Source: Desulfovibrio sp. (lineage in GTDB: Bacteria; Desulfobacterota; Desulfovibrionia; Desulfovibrionales; Desulfovibrionaceae). From it: 5,891 nucleotides of DNA. Of the stretch, positions 1-5,432 are shown in pieces (within the stretch, counting starts at the first letter, position 1; every line of letters starts with the position of its first letter). The stretch lies in the NCBI RefSeq assembly GCF_019424165.1, contig NZ_JAHZAA010000043.1, forward strand, positions 6,888 through 12,778, in the 5' to 3' direction. A program made the translations under genes and the position numbers. Under the pieces are notes generated by a model, which was not told the origin of the DNA, made no database searches, and saw nothing but the letters and a program-made list of their open reading frames with translations.

Positions 1-840
1 GGGATACAGCGCAGCATCAGCAAGAAGTTTTTCAGTAAAGGCAGCCGCTTCTCCAGCGTCCACATGCAAGACAATGCGCACAAAAGAAGAAAAGGCGCGC
101 TCATATTCCTTGCGGTCAGTCTTCACGACCCCTTCGGCCATGGCAAAGTCGAAATGAGGTACGCTCTGGCCGCCGTGCCTTTCATTCTGGTTGGCCTGAA
201 TGGCTATGCAGGCCAGGGCCGAATAGCTTTCAATGGAATTAGGCTCACGCAAATACCCGTGCCCAGTGGAAAAACCATTTTTAAACAAAGGGATAAGGTC
301 TATCTGGCAGCACGTTTCCGTGAGCATATAGAAATCTTTGTCATGAATATGAATATCGCCGTGAATATGAGCTGCCGAAGCGTCTTTGGGCAAGATATAG
401 TTATCTATGAAGAACTTTGATCCTTCGGAGCCATATTTGAGCATGGTACCCATGGCCGTATCGCCGTCAATATTGGCGTTTTCGCGCTTGATATCCTCAT
501 GGATGGCGGCAGAATACGTCAATTTCTTATAAATATCCATGAGATACGATTCCGCATTGCGAATTTTCGTATGCTCGGCACGATACAGGATATAGGCCTT
601 GGCGGTTTTGGCGTAATCGTACTGAATCAACGATTCTTCAACCACGTCCTGAATTTCTTCAACGTGCTTCAGATCACGTTCATTCAGTTTTTTACAAACT
701 TTTTCGGTGACGAATAAAAGGTCAGTGGGGGACATATCCTCGCCACCCACGGCCTGATTGGCCTTGGTGATGGCGTTGAGGATCTTGAGTGAATCAAAAA
801 GCACTGCCGTGCCATCGCGTTTGATGATGCTGGCGGGCAT
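1..840 (-). CDS. nrdD: Anaerobic (class III) ribonucleoside-triphosphate reductase NrdD, N-terminal 280 residues (3' end outside window)
   Basis: Reading the minus strand from the ATG at 840 gives 280 uninterrupted codons to the window edge, so the gene is partial. NrdD is the cytoplasmic glycyl-radical enzyme that reduces ribonucleoside triphosphates to deoxy forms without oxygen, after activation by NrdG. Residues about 3-95 form an ATP-cone allosteric domain (it opens IIKRDG, then VLFD). The catalytic family block follows: YSAAIHEDIKRENANIDG (109-126), GDIHIHDKDFY (161-171), TCCQIDL (176-182), GFSTGHGYLREPNSIES (189-205) and ALACIAIQANQNERHGGQS (208-226). Cys177/178 lie where the family's conserved N-terminal catalytic cysteine is expected. 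The C-terminal zinc site and glycyl-radical loop are off the window. The start is supported by GGGAG nine bases upstream; an in-frame ATG at 861 lacks this support. The gene lies behind a cobalamin riboswitch. Identity is near certain; nrdG may follow, unseen. Confidence 0.95.
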   Translation of the reverse strand, partial: MPASIIKRDGTAVLFDSLKILNAITKANQAVGGEDMSPTDLLFVTEKVCKKLNERDLKHVEEIQDVVEESLIQYDYAKTAKAYILYRAEHTKIRNAESYLMDIYKKLTYSAAIHEDIKRENANIDGDTAMGTMLKYGSEGSKFFIDNYILPKDASAAHIHGDIHIHDKDFYMLTETCCQIDLIPLFKNGFSTGHGYLREPNSIESYSALACIAIQANQNERHGGQSVPHFDFAMAEGVVKTDRKEYERAFSSFVRIVLHVDAGEAAAFTEKLLADAALYP

Positions 841-1046
841 GAAAGAAAGCTCCCGGAACATAGTGAACAGGGCCGTCCGGAATATGGACGCAAATACCGA
901 TACCTAATGGAGGGGCAAACAAAATAACAGGAACATGCCTGTAACCAAGGGCAGACCGCCCTCAGCAGGGGAACTACCGGCAAAAGCCCCGTGCCGGTTG
1001 TTCTCATTAGGTTTACAGGGGATATACATCACCCTTTCAAGGTAAG
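841..1046 (-). promoter_or_regulatory. Long nrdD leader between riboswitch and start codon (probable expression platform)
   Basis: About 206 nt separate the B12 aptamer from the nrdD ATG, and no conserved protein is seen here. The segment is rich in inverted repeats (plus-strand positions). There is a 7-bp hairpin, 976-982 with 992-998. CATTAGGT at 1005-1012 is the exact complement of 902-909. GGTTTACAGG at 1010-1019 is complementary to 938-946 with one bulge. ACAGG/CCTGT (927-931, 938-942) forms a small hairpin which, read on the minus strand, is followed by TATTTTGTTT. Close to the start, 876-880 can pair with 853-857, covering part of the GGGAG ribosome site at 850-854. Several of these pairings exclude each other, as expected of a switching platform. 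Whether control is by termination or by blocked translation cannot be decided by eye: the terminator stem is only 5 bp and the SD-covering stem is also short. Confidence 0.5.
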
Positions 1047-1203
1047 TTGAAAGCAGGTCTTCCGGCTTGCCGGCCATCTTTCGGCCTTCCCGGGTTGAAC
1101 CCAGTGGCGCATGGTGAAAGACAGTTTGTTGCCCGGCTTACGGCGGCGGGTCCGCTCCCGCTTTTCACGGGATTCCCGATTAAGCCCGGTGGGGCACTTT
1201 CAA
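1047..1203 (-). promoter_or_regulatory. Cobalamin (B12) riboswitch aptamer
   Basis: On the minus strand this 157-nt element carries the conserved blocks of the cobalamin riboswitch in the right order: CGGGAATCCCGTGAAAAGCG, then GGAGCGGACCCGCCGCCGTAA-type core sequence, then GCCACTGGG, a GGGTT/AACCC hairpin and GGGAAGGC. The B12 box AAGCCGGAAGACCTGC at 1068-1053 ends the series. The ends close into a perfect 7-bp P1: TTGAAAG (1203-1197) with CTTTCAA (1053-1047). It lies just downstream of a promoter and upstream of nrdD in the same direction. The class binds adenosylcobalamin or related corrinoids and usually represses. Control of a B12-independent ribonucleotide reductase by such a switch is an established theme (for example Streptomyces nrdABS). 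Repression of nrdD by B12 is therefore the expected outcome, but it is inferred here. Confidence 0.93.
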
Positions 1204-1210
1204 TGTCTAG

Positions 1211-1239
1211 AAAATCTCAAAAGAACCGCTTCATGTCAA
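1211..1239 (-). promoter_or_regulatory. Predicted sigma-70 type promoter of the riboswitch-nrdD transcript
   Basis: On the minus strand a perfect -35 box TTGACA (1239-1234) is followed after 17 nt by GATTTT (1216-1211). The -10 box is poor (3 of 6 matches), but a TGA just before it gives an extended -10 (TGn) signal. The start of transcription would fall near 1204, immediately before the first strand of riboswitch P1, so the aptamer would form the very 5' end of the mRNA. Position relative to the aptamer is the strongest support. No NrdR-box pair was recognised around it. Confidence 0.6.
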
Positions 1240-1316
1240 TTGGGGTTGGTAAAAAAGACTTCCTAGGTGCATGGGAACAGGTTAGTTTATATTAAGAAAA
1301 ATTTTTAATTACGCTC

Positions 1317-1384
1317 GTTAAGCAGGGCTGAAAAAAGACCGCAAAAGAGCACAGGGCGAGAACGGGGGCTCTGCCCTGCTTAAC
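1317..1384. repeat. Perfect 12-bp inverted repeat forming a large stem-loop
   Basis: GTTAAGCAGGGC at 1317-1328 is exactly complementary to GCCCTGCTTAAC at 1373-1384. The inner pair AGAGC (1346-1350) and GCTCT (1368-1372) stacks directly on the right arm, so 17 consecutive bases of that arm can be paired. A second copy of CAGGGC at 1352-1357 could compete for the same arm, giving two alternative folds. Neither strand has a U-run immediately after the stem, so it is not a standard terminator. It may be part of an RNA, or a DNA palindrome of other origin. The strand of any transcript is unknown. Confidence 0.6.
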
Positions 1385-1389
1385 ACTGC

Positions 1390-1559
1390 CGGAACCGCTA
1401 TTGAAAGTTCCGCAGCCTTGATATGTTGGCTGGTGACTTCCCTCAGTGCGGAATTGCAATCTAGCGCACTGCGGAGATGATTTCAAGGCTGATCAAGTCC
1501 TTGATACAAGCGGATTTCTGAAGTTGGCGGCTAAAAACCCGCGCTAATGGCCGTTTTTT
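1390..1559 (+). ncRNA. Candidate structured RNA (weak, strand tentative)
   Basis: Several stems follow each other: CGGAAC/GTTCCG (1390-1395 with 1407-1412), then CAGCCTTGA/TCAAGGCTG (1413-1421 with 1483-1491, nine exact pairs). Inside the latter is CAGTGCG/CGCACTG (1444-1450 with 1464-1470). A short CGGC/GCCG stem (1528-1531 with 1550-1553) is followed by six T (1554-1559) and eight more T (1568-1575), which favours the plus strand and a terminator-like end. I recognise no RNA family. No strong plus-strand promoter was found: TATATT at 1288-1293 could be a -10 box but lacks a good -35. The stem at 1317-1384 could be its 5' domain. Confidence 0.28.
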
Positions 1560-1601
1560 CCAGGTCATTTTTTTTCGATAAATATTCCTGACAAGCTGTC
1601 G

Positions 1602-1666
1602 CCGGTACTTTTACTCCTTCCACGGGCAGCAAGAAACGCCAAGATTGACGGTACGTGCCGGTTTTT
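1602..1666 (+). terminator. Weak terminator-like stem followed by T-run
   Basis: CCGGTAC (1602-1608) can pair with GTGCCGG (1655-1661) over seven pairs with one G-T wobble, directly followed by TTTTT (1662-1666). The loop is long (46 nt), which weakens it as an intrinsic terminator. No plus-strand protein gene lies upstream, so it matters only if a plus-strand RNA is made here. Confidence 0.2.
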
Positions 1667-1716
1667 GATCACAGTCATTTTTTGCAGCAGGCCTGCCCTT
1701 TTTCTTTTTGCCATAC

Positions 1717-1777
1717 AAAACCCCCATCAGGCTCCAGGGTCGCGCAAGAGGCGTCACCTGGGGGCCGGATGGGGGTT
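1717..1777 (-). terminator. Rho-independent terminator downstream of the M16 peptidase gene
   Basis: AACCCCCATC (1719-1728) is the exact complement of GATGGGGGTT (1768-1777). Inside it CTCCAGG (1732-1738) pairs with CCTGGGG (1757-1763), giving a long, GC-rich, nearly continuous stem of about 19 pairs. Read on the minus strand the stem ends in GGGGGTT followed by TT, G, T, so there is a short U-tail. On the plus strand no U-tail follows. It lies 46 nt beyond the peptidase stop codon, as expected for the end of that transcript. Confidence 0.75.
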
Positions 1778-1786
1778 CAAAGCAAG

Positions 1787-1816
1787 CTGTAGCCACGTGT
1801 ATTCACGGGGCTACAG
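1787..1816 (-). other. Stable hairpin immediately after the M16 peptidase stop codon
   Basis: CTGTAGCC (1787-1794) pairs with GGCTACAG (1809-1816) and CGTG (1796-1799) pairs with CACG (1804-1807), separated by a single mismatch and closed by a 4-base loop. It starts six bases beyond the stop codon at 1825-1823. There is no U-run after it on either strand, so on its own it is a poor terminator. It more likely protects the mRNA 3' end or slows polymerase ahead of the terminator at 1777-1717. Confidence 0.6.
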
Positions 1817-1822
1817 GCATTG

Positions 1823-4459
1823 TCAGGGCAACAGTACCAGTTCGTAAGCGCTTTCCTGCTCCAGATATTTCCTGGCCACGGCCTGCACCTGGGCAGGCGT
1901 CAGGGTCGCGGCCTTTTCAATAAGCTGGCGGTCAAAGTCGTAGGGACGGCGCAACAGGGCATCGCCGGCGGCATCCGCAGCTCGTGCTCCCAGGCTTTGC
2001 CGTTCGCGAAAGTATGCACCAAGCAAGCGGTTTGCCCCGGCCTCCAGTTGCGCAGCCGACAGGGGCTTTGCCTTGATGTCGGCAATGATCTTGCCAAAAC
2101 CTTTACGGGCCTGCTCCACCTTGTCCGGGGTCGTGCCGATGTAAAAGGCCATCATGCCTGCCTCGGGCATGCTGCGGTAAAAGGCCGTTACCGTATAGCC
2201 CAGGCCTTCCACATCTCTCAACTGACTGAACAGCAGGCCGCTCTGGCCGGAAAGCACGGCCTGAAGCAGCATCAAGGCCGGAGCATCCTCATGGGTGGGC
2301 GGTACAGCCCTGAAAACCTGGAGCACATGCGCCTGATTGCGGCCGGGGAGGTGCAGATCGAGTTTTTTATCATGCCCCCATACCGGAGCGCCCGGTGTGG
2401 GGATATCGGCGCGAGGCGCAGGCAGGGACCGGGCGAAGGCCAGCACGGCCTCACGGTCGAAGTCTCCGGCTATGGAAAGAACCCAGGGCTGTCCCATCTG
2501 TTCCTGCCAGAAGGCGCGTACATCCTTGCCCCCGAAGCGATCCAGGTTGCTTGCATTACCCAGGCCGTCATAGCCATAGGGTTGTCCGCCGGGGAAAAGG
2601 AAGCCGTTAAGCTTGGAAAACAGATAGGACGAAGGCCTGTCGGCCCGTTGCCGTATGGCGGCTTTCATATTGTCCGCTTCACGGCGTATTTCCTTTTCCT
2701 CAAACCTCGGGCTGCGCAACGCTTCGCCCAGCATGGAAAAATAATCTGCATTGAACCGCGCCGGGCCGGTAATGGAAACAGTAAAGCTCTGCAACCCGGC
2801 ACTGGCATCTATGGTCGCCGCGCGGTCGGAAAAAAAGCGCTCCACGCCCTGGGCGTCCAGTTTGCCGATGCCCGAGGTAAGCGCACGGGCCGTAAGCCCC
2901 GCAAGCCCCTGCTGGTCGGGCTTGAGCAGCGCGTTGCCGCCCGGCAGCATCATGTCAACGGCCACGTAGGGAACCGTAGCGTCAGGCTGTAAAATAAGGG
3001 TGCGGCCTGTTCCCAGTTGCACCACTTCGCGCTCGCCCGCCTTTGCGGCCCGCGCCGTTCGCACATGGTCACTTTCAGGCCCGGGCCAGTTCTGTTGCAG
3101 GATGGCCTCCAGGTCAGGAAGTTTCGTCCCTTCCGGGGCCAGCACGCGCACACGCGCCTGCCGGGGGTTGAGCCACTGCTCAAGAGCCTGGGCCAGTTGC
3201 GGCACATCCACATTGCGCTGGGCAAAGCGCAGGTTCATTTCGGCCTGCTTGCCCCCCAGTTCAAACTGTACAGTGCCGAGCCATGAGGCAAGGCCATTAA
3301 GGGTCTCGCCTGCCCTGTCCATAGTATCCTCAAGGTTGAACCTGGCCCGATCGATGGCTTCGGGCTTGAACTGCCCGGCCTTGAGCGTTGCCATATCCCT
3401 GGTCAGCTCACGCCAGAAAGGTTCCACCTTGTCCACATCAAGCTGGGCGCTCAGATAAACAAGGCCGGCACGGGACAGGCTCATGTTGCCCATGCCGATA
3501 CTGTCCACCATCTGCTTTTCATATTTGAACTTGCGGTACAACTCGGAAGTGCCGTCGCCACCCAGAAGATAGCAAAGCACATCCAGATCTACAGAGCGCA
3601 GGTCACGCAGGCCGGGTACGGGAAAAGCCATGCCCATGTAAACCTTGTTCCAGGGACCGTAAATAACCTCTACCCGTGGCCCGCCCGAAGCATCGGCCAG
3701 ATCTACGGGCTGCGGTTCGGCAAGGTCGCCGTTATTGGTCAGGCCGCCAAAAAGTTTCTGGCTGTACGCCAGCACCGCCTGCGGATCAATATCGCCGGCT
3801 ACCAGCAGCAGCATGTTTTGCGGCTGATACCAATGCCGCACATACGCGCGCAGGTCGTCTGCCGTGACGGCCCGGATGGTGTCTTTAAAACCGATGATGG
3901 GCCGCCCGTAAATCGTATTTTGCAAAGCAGAGGTTTGCAGACTTTCAAACAACCTGCTCATGGGCGAGTCCTGATCGCCTTCAAGCTCGGAAATGACCAC
4001 TTCCTTTTCAGATTCCAGCTCTTTTGGATCCAGTGAAGGCTGGAAAGCCATTTCCTTGACCACATCCATGCCGGTGCGCCAATGCGCGGCGGGCATGTCG
4101 GTCATGTACCAGGTCTTGTCAAAGCTGGTGGCAGCGTTGAGGTAGCCGCCCAGAGCTTCCACATCTTTGGCTACCTGGCCCTTTGGCCTGTGCTCCGTAC
4201 CCTTGAACACCATATGCTCAAGCAGATGGCTGATACCCGCCTGGTCAGCCTTTTCATTGGCAGAGCCTGTACGGACATACAGGCGCGTAGCTACCAGAGG
4301 AAAACGCACATCTTTCACGATATAGACGGTAAGCCCGTTGGGCAGACGCGTAAGCACCCCGCTGTCATCCCCCTGAGCTGGTTTATCACTGGCCGCAATT
4401 GCCGGGCAGGCCAGAGCAAGCAGTAATGCCAGAACCGCAAATGAAAAAAAACGCCGCAT
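1823..4459 (-). CDS. Exported double-domain M16 (insulinase/pitrilysin-like) zinc metallopeptidase
   Basis: The 878-residue product starts with a signal peptide (MRRFF, then a hydrophobic run rich in A and L, probable cleavage after AIA at 20-22), so it should act in the periplasm. Residues about 35-450 form the active M16 half. The inverted zinc motif HLLEH is at 78-82 (H78 and H82 ligands, E81 catalytic) and E158 in VISELE, 76 residues after H82, is the third ligand. Residues about 480-878 are a second M16 half with no HxxEH, but LRDVEGLGY (747-755) supplies the R748/Y755 pair that anchors substrate in this family. Size and plan resemble fused M16B proteins such as E. coli PqqL; the substrate is unknown. 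The start at 4459 is chosen because AGGAGG lies four bases upstream; the frame extends to 4567 but that would begin inside a terminator and lose the signal peptide. The gene stands alone between terminators, without a clear promoter. Confidence 0.93.
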   Translation of the reverse strand: MRRFFSFAVLALLLALACPAIAASDKPAQGDDSGVLTRLPNGLTVYIVKDVRFPLVATRLYVRTGSANEKADQAGISHLLEHMVFKGTEHRPKGQVAKDVEALGGYLNAATSFDKTWYMTDMPAAHWRTGMDVVKEMAFQPSLDPKELESEKEVVISELEGDQDSPMSRLFESLQTSALQNTIYGRPIIGFKDTIRAVTADDLRAYVRHWYQPQNMLLLVAGDIDPQAVLAYSQKLFGGLTNNGDLAEPQPVDLADASGGPRVEVIYGPWNKVYMGMAFPVPGLRDLRSVDLDVLCYLLGGDGTSELYRKFKYEKQMVDSIGMGNMSLSRAGLVYLSAQLDVDKVEPFWRELTRDMATLKAGQFKPEAIDRARFNLEDTMDRAGETLNGLASWLGTVQFELGGKQAEMNLRFAQRNVDVPQLAQALEQWLNPRQARVRVLAPEGTKLPDLEAILQQNWPGPESDHVRTARAAKAGEREVVQLGTGRTLILQPDATVPYVAVDMMLPGGNALLKPDQQGLAGLTARALTSGIGKLDAQGVERFFSDRAATIDASAGLQSFTVSITGPARFNADYFSMLGEALRSPRFEEKEIRREADNMKAAIRQRADRPSSYLFSKLNGFLFPGGQPYGYDGLGNASNLDRFGGKDVRAFWQEQMGQPWVLSIAGDFDREAVLAFARSLPAPRADIPTPGAPVWGHDKKLDLHLPGRNQAHVLQVFRAVPPTHEDAPALMLLQAVLSGQSGLLFSQLRDVEGLGYTVTAFYRSMPEAGMMAFYIGTTPDKVEQARKGFGKIIADIKAKPLSAAQLEAGANRLLGAYFRERQSLGARAADAAGDALLRRPYDFDRQLIEKAATLTPAQVQAVARKYLEQESAYELVLLP

Positions 4460-4463
4460 GAAA

Positions 4464-4479
4464 CCTCCTGCGTTGCAGG
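4464..4479 (-). promoter_or_regulatory. Ribosome binding site of the M16 gene, overlapped by a small hairpin
   Basis: On the minus strand AGGAGG (4469-4464) precedes the ATG at 4459 by four bases and decides the start. The bases just before it form CCTGC, AAC, GCAGG (4479-4467), a 5-bp stem with a 3-base loop whose right arm covers the first AGG of the ribosome site. The stem could modestly reduce initiation, but it is short and nothing shows that it is regulated. Confidence 0.5.
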
Positions 4480-4565
4480 TCTGACGTTCCCGTCTGCCCG
4501 CTGTTATGATGTGGGCCGCTGCCGCACCTGTGAAACGCGCACGGCGATGGGCCTTGCAGGGATAC

Positions 4566-4596
4566 AAAAAAGCGGGACTTTTCAGTCCCGCTTTTT
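4566..4596 (-). terminator. Strong intrinsic terminator of the liv operon
   Basis: Eight perfect pairs, AGTCCCGC (4584-4591) with GCGGGACT (4572-4579), enclose a GAAA tetraloop on the minus strand and are flanked by an A-run before and six T after (4571-4566). The stem lies about 60 nt beyond the livF stop codon. The A-run on the other side makes it symmetrical, so it would also stop plus-strand transcripts. It separates the transporter operon from the M16 peptidase gene, whose translated region starts about 105 nt later. Confidence 0.95.
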
Positions 4597-4655
4597 ATAG
4601 TAGTTCTCAAAACGCCGGGAAGCAAGGGGGATGCCCCGTCACTCCCACTATCGGG

Positions 4656-5378
4656 CTAGCCCCCCAGGTAAGCTTCTTTGACCTTGGGGTTTTCCAGCAA
4701 TTGTCTGCCGGGGCCTTCCAGCACCACGCGGCCCACTTCCAGAATATAGGCGTAGTGCGCCACAGAAAGAGCCGCAAAAGCATTCTGCTCCACCAGCAGT
4801 ACGGTTTTTCCATCGGCATTGATGCGCTTGACGATTTCAAAGATCTCGCGCACCAGCAAGGGAGCCAGGCCCAGAGAAGGCTCGTCCAGCATAAGCAGAT
4901 CAGGACGGCTCATGAGCGCCCTGCCCACGGCCAGCATCTGCTGCTCGCCGCCGGAAAGCGTACCGCCCTTCTGCCAGCTCCTTTCCTTGAGGCGGGGAAA
5001 AAGCGTGTATACCCACTCGATATCATCGGCAATTTCCTGGCGGTCACTGCGTGAATACGCACCAAGCATCAGGTTTTCGGCAACTGTCAGGTGGGGCAGA
5101 ATGCGCCGCCCCTCGGGAGAGAGCGAAATGCCCCGCCGCACCATGTCTTCAGGTTTGAGGCCCATGAGAGAAGCGGGAGCCTCGCCCTCGTGCCTGGTCA
5201 GCAGTATTTCGCCAGTAACATTTTTGTTCAGCCCGGCAATGGAGCGGATAATGCTACTCTTGCCTGCGCCGTTGGCTCCGATGAGGGTCACAATGCTGCC
5301 GCGCGGGATGATAAGGCTCACTCCCTGCACGGCCTGAATGCCGCCGTAGCGCACATGAAGGTCACGAATTTCAAGCAT
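4656..5378 (-). CDS. livF: Branched-chain amino acid ABC transporter ATP-binding protein LivF
   Basis: This 240-residue protein is one of two ATPases that drive the LivFGHM-type importer of leucine, isoleucine and valine (HAAT family) from the inner face of the membrane. Seen in the sequence: Walker A GANGAGKS (34-41), the PEGRR-LTVAENLMLG block typical of LivF (88-106), ABC signature LSGGEQQ (141-147), and Walker B LLMLDEP (161-167) with catalytic E166. The switch segment reads LLVEQN (194-199): the usual H-loop histidine is replaced by Q198, which is normal for LivF and distinguishes it from LivG. Length matches the family. It follows livG by 54 nt, and a strong terminator lies after it. 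The ribosome site is weak (GGTG four bases before the ATG), which suggests coupling to upstream translation. The related short-chain amide and urea transporter ATPases (UrtE) are an alternative for substrate, since the binding protein is not visible. Confidence 0.93.
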   Translation of the reverse strand: MLEIRDLHVRYGGIQAVQGVSLIIPRGSIVTLIGANGAGKSSIIRSIAGLNKNVTGEILLTRHEGEAPASLMGLKPEDMVRRGISLSPEGRRILPHLTVAENLMLGAYSRSDRQEIADDIEWVYTLFPRLKERSWQKGGTLSGGEQQMLAVGRALMSRPDLLMLDEPSLGLAPLLVREIFEIVKRINADGKTVLLVEQNAFAALSVAHYAYILEVGRVVLEGPGRQLLENPKVKEAYLGG

Positions 5379-5432
5379 GCTGCACCATATCCAGTATATC
5401 TTCAGCCATTACGGCCATACTGTGACCACGCA

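Larger units (their letters stand above)
1240..1822. other. 583-bp intergenic region without a convincing protein gene
   Basis: This stretch lies between the nrdD promoter and the stop of the M16 peptidase gene. Reading frames here are short, begin without good ribosome sites and resemble no family I know. It contains an AT-rich patch with an AAAAATTTTT palindrome (1283-1310), an exact 12-bp inverted repeat (1317-1384), a second long stem (1413-1491), an ATCAAG/CTTGAT inverted repeat (1492-1505), five plus-strand T-runs between 1554 and 1710, and two strong hairpins that belong to the end of the peptidase transcript. No tRNA, rRNA, tmRNA, RNase P or SRP RNA signature was recognised. Confidence 0.8.

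Noticed and set aside
64..717. Plus-strand frames of 118 and 72 codons
   Set aside because: Both are antisense to the clearly conserved nrdD coding sequence and have no family resemblance.
684..1007. 107-codon minus-strand frame overlapping the nrdD start, which at first suggested a frameshift
   Set aside because: Codon-by-codon reading from 840 shows the NrdD frame is continuous to the window edge; the other frame is a shadow over the leader and ATP-cone region.
1047..1295. 82-codon plus-strand frame
   Set aside because: It is the complement of the cobalamin riboswitch and its promoter; the RNA explanation accounts for the sequence.
1240..1822. Known housekeeping RNAs (tmRNA, SRP RNA, RNase P RNA, 6S RNA) or an insertion-sequence remnant in the spacer
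   Set aside because: None of the conserved cores of those RNAs was recognised, and there is no transposase fragment or target-site duplication beside the inverted repeats.
1820..2992. 390-codon open frame on the plus strand
   Set aside because: It lies wholly antisense to the M16 peptidase gene, resembles no family and is explained by GC-rich third positions of the true gene on the other strand.
4403..4411. Possible lipoprotein signal around Cys18 of the M16 peptidase
   Set aside because: The residues before the cysteine read ALA, lacking Leu/Val/Ile at -3 and a small residue at -2; the AIA cleavage site for signal peptidase I fits better.
4460..4567. 36-codon N-terminal extension of the M16 peptidase to an ATG at 4567
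   Set aside because: It would start inside the liv terminator hairpin, has no ribosome site, and would bury the signal peptide; AGGAGG before 4459 marks the better start.
4819..5337. 172-codon plus-strand frame within livF
   Set aside because: Antisense to a full set of ABC ATPase motifs; no independent evidence.
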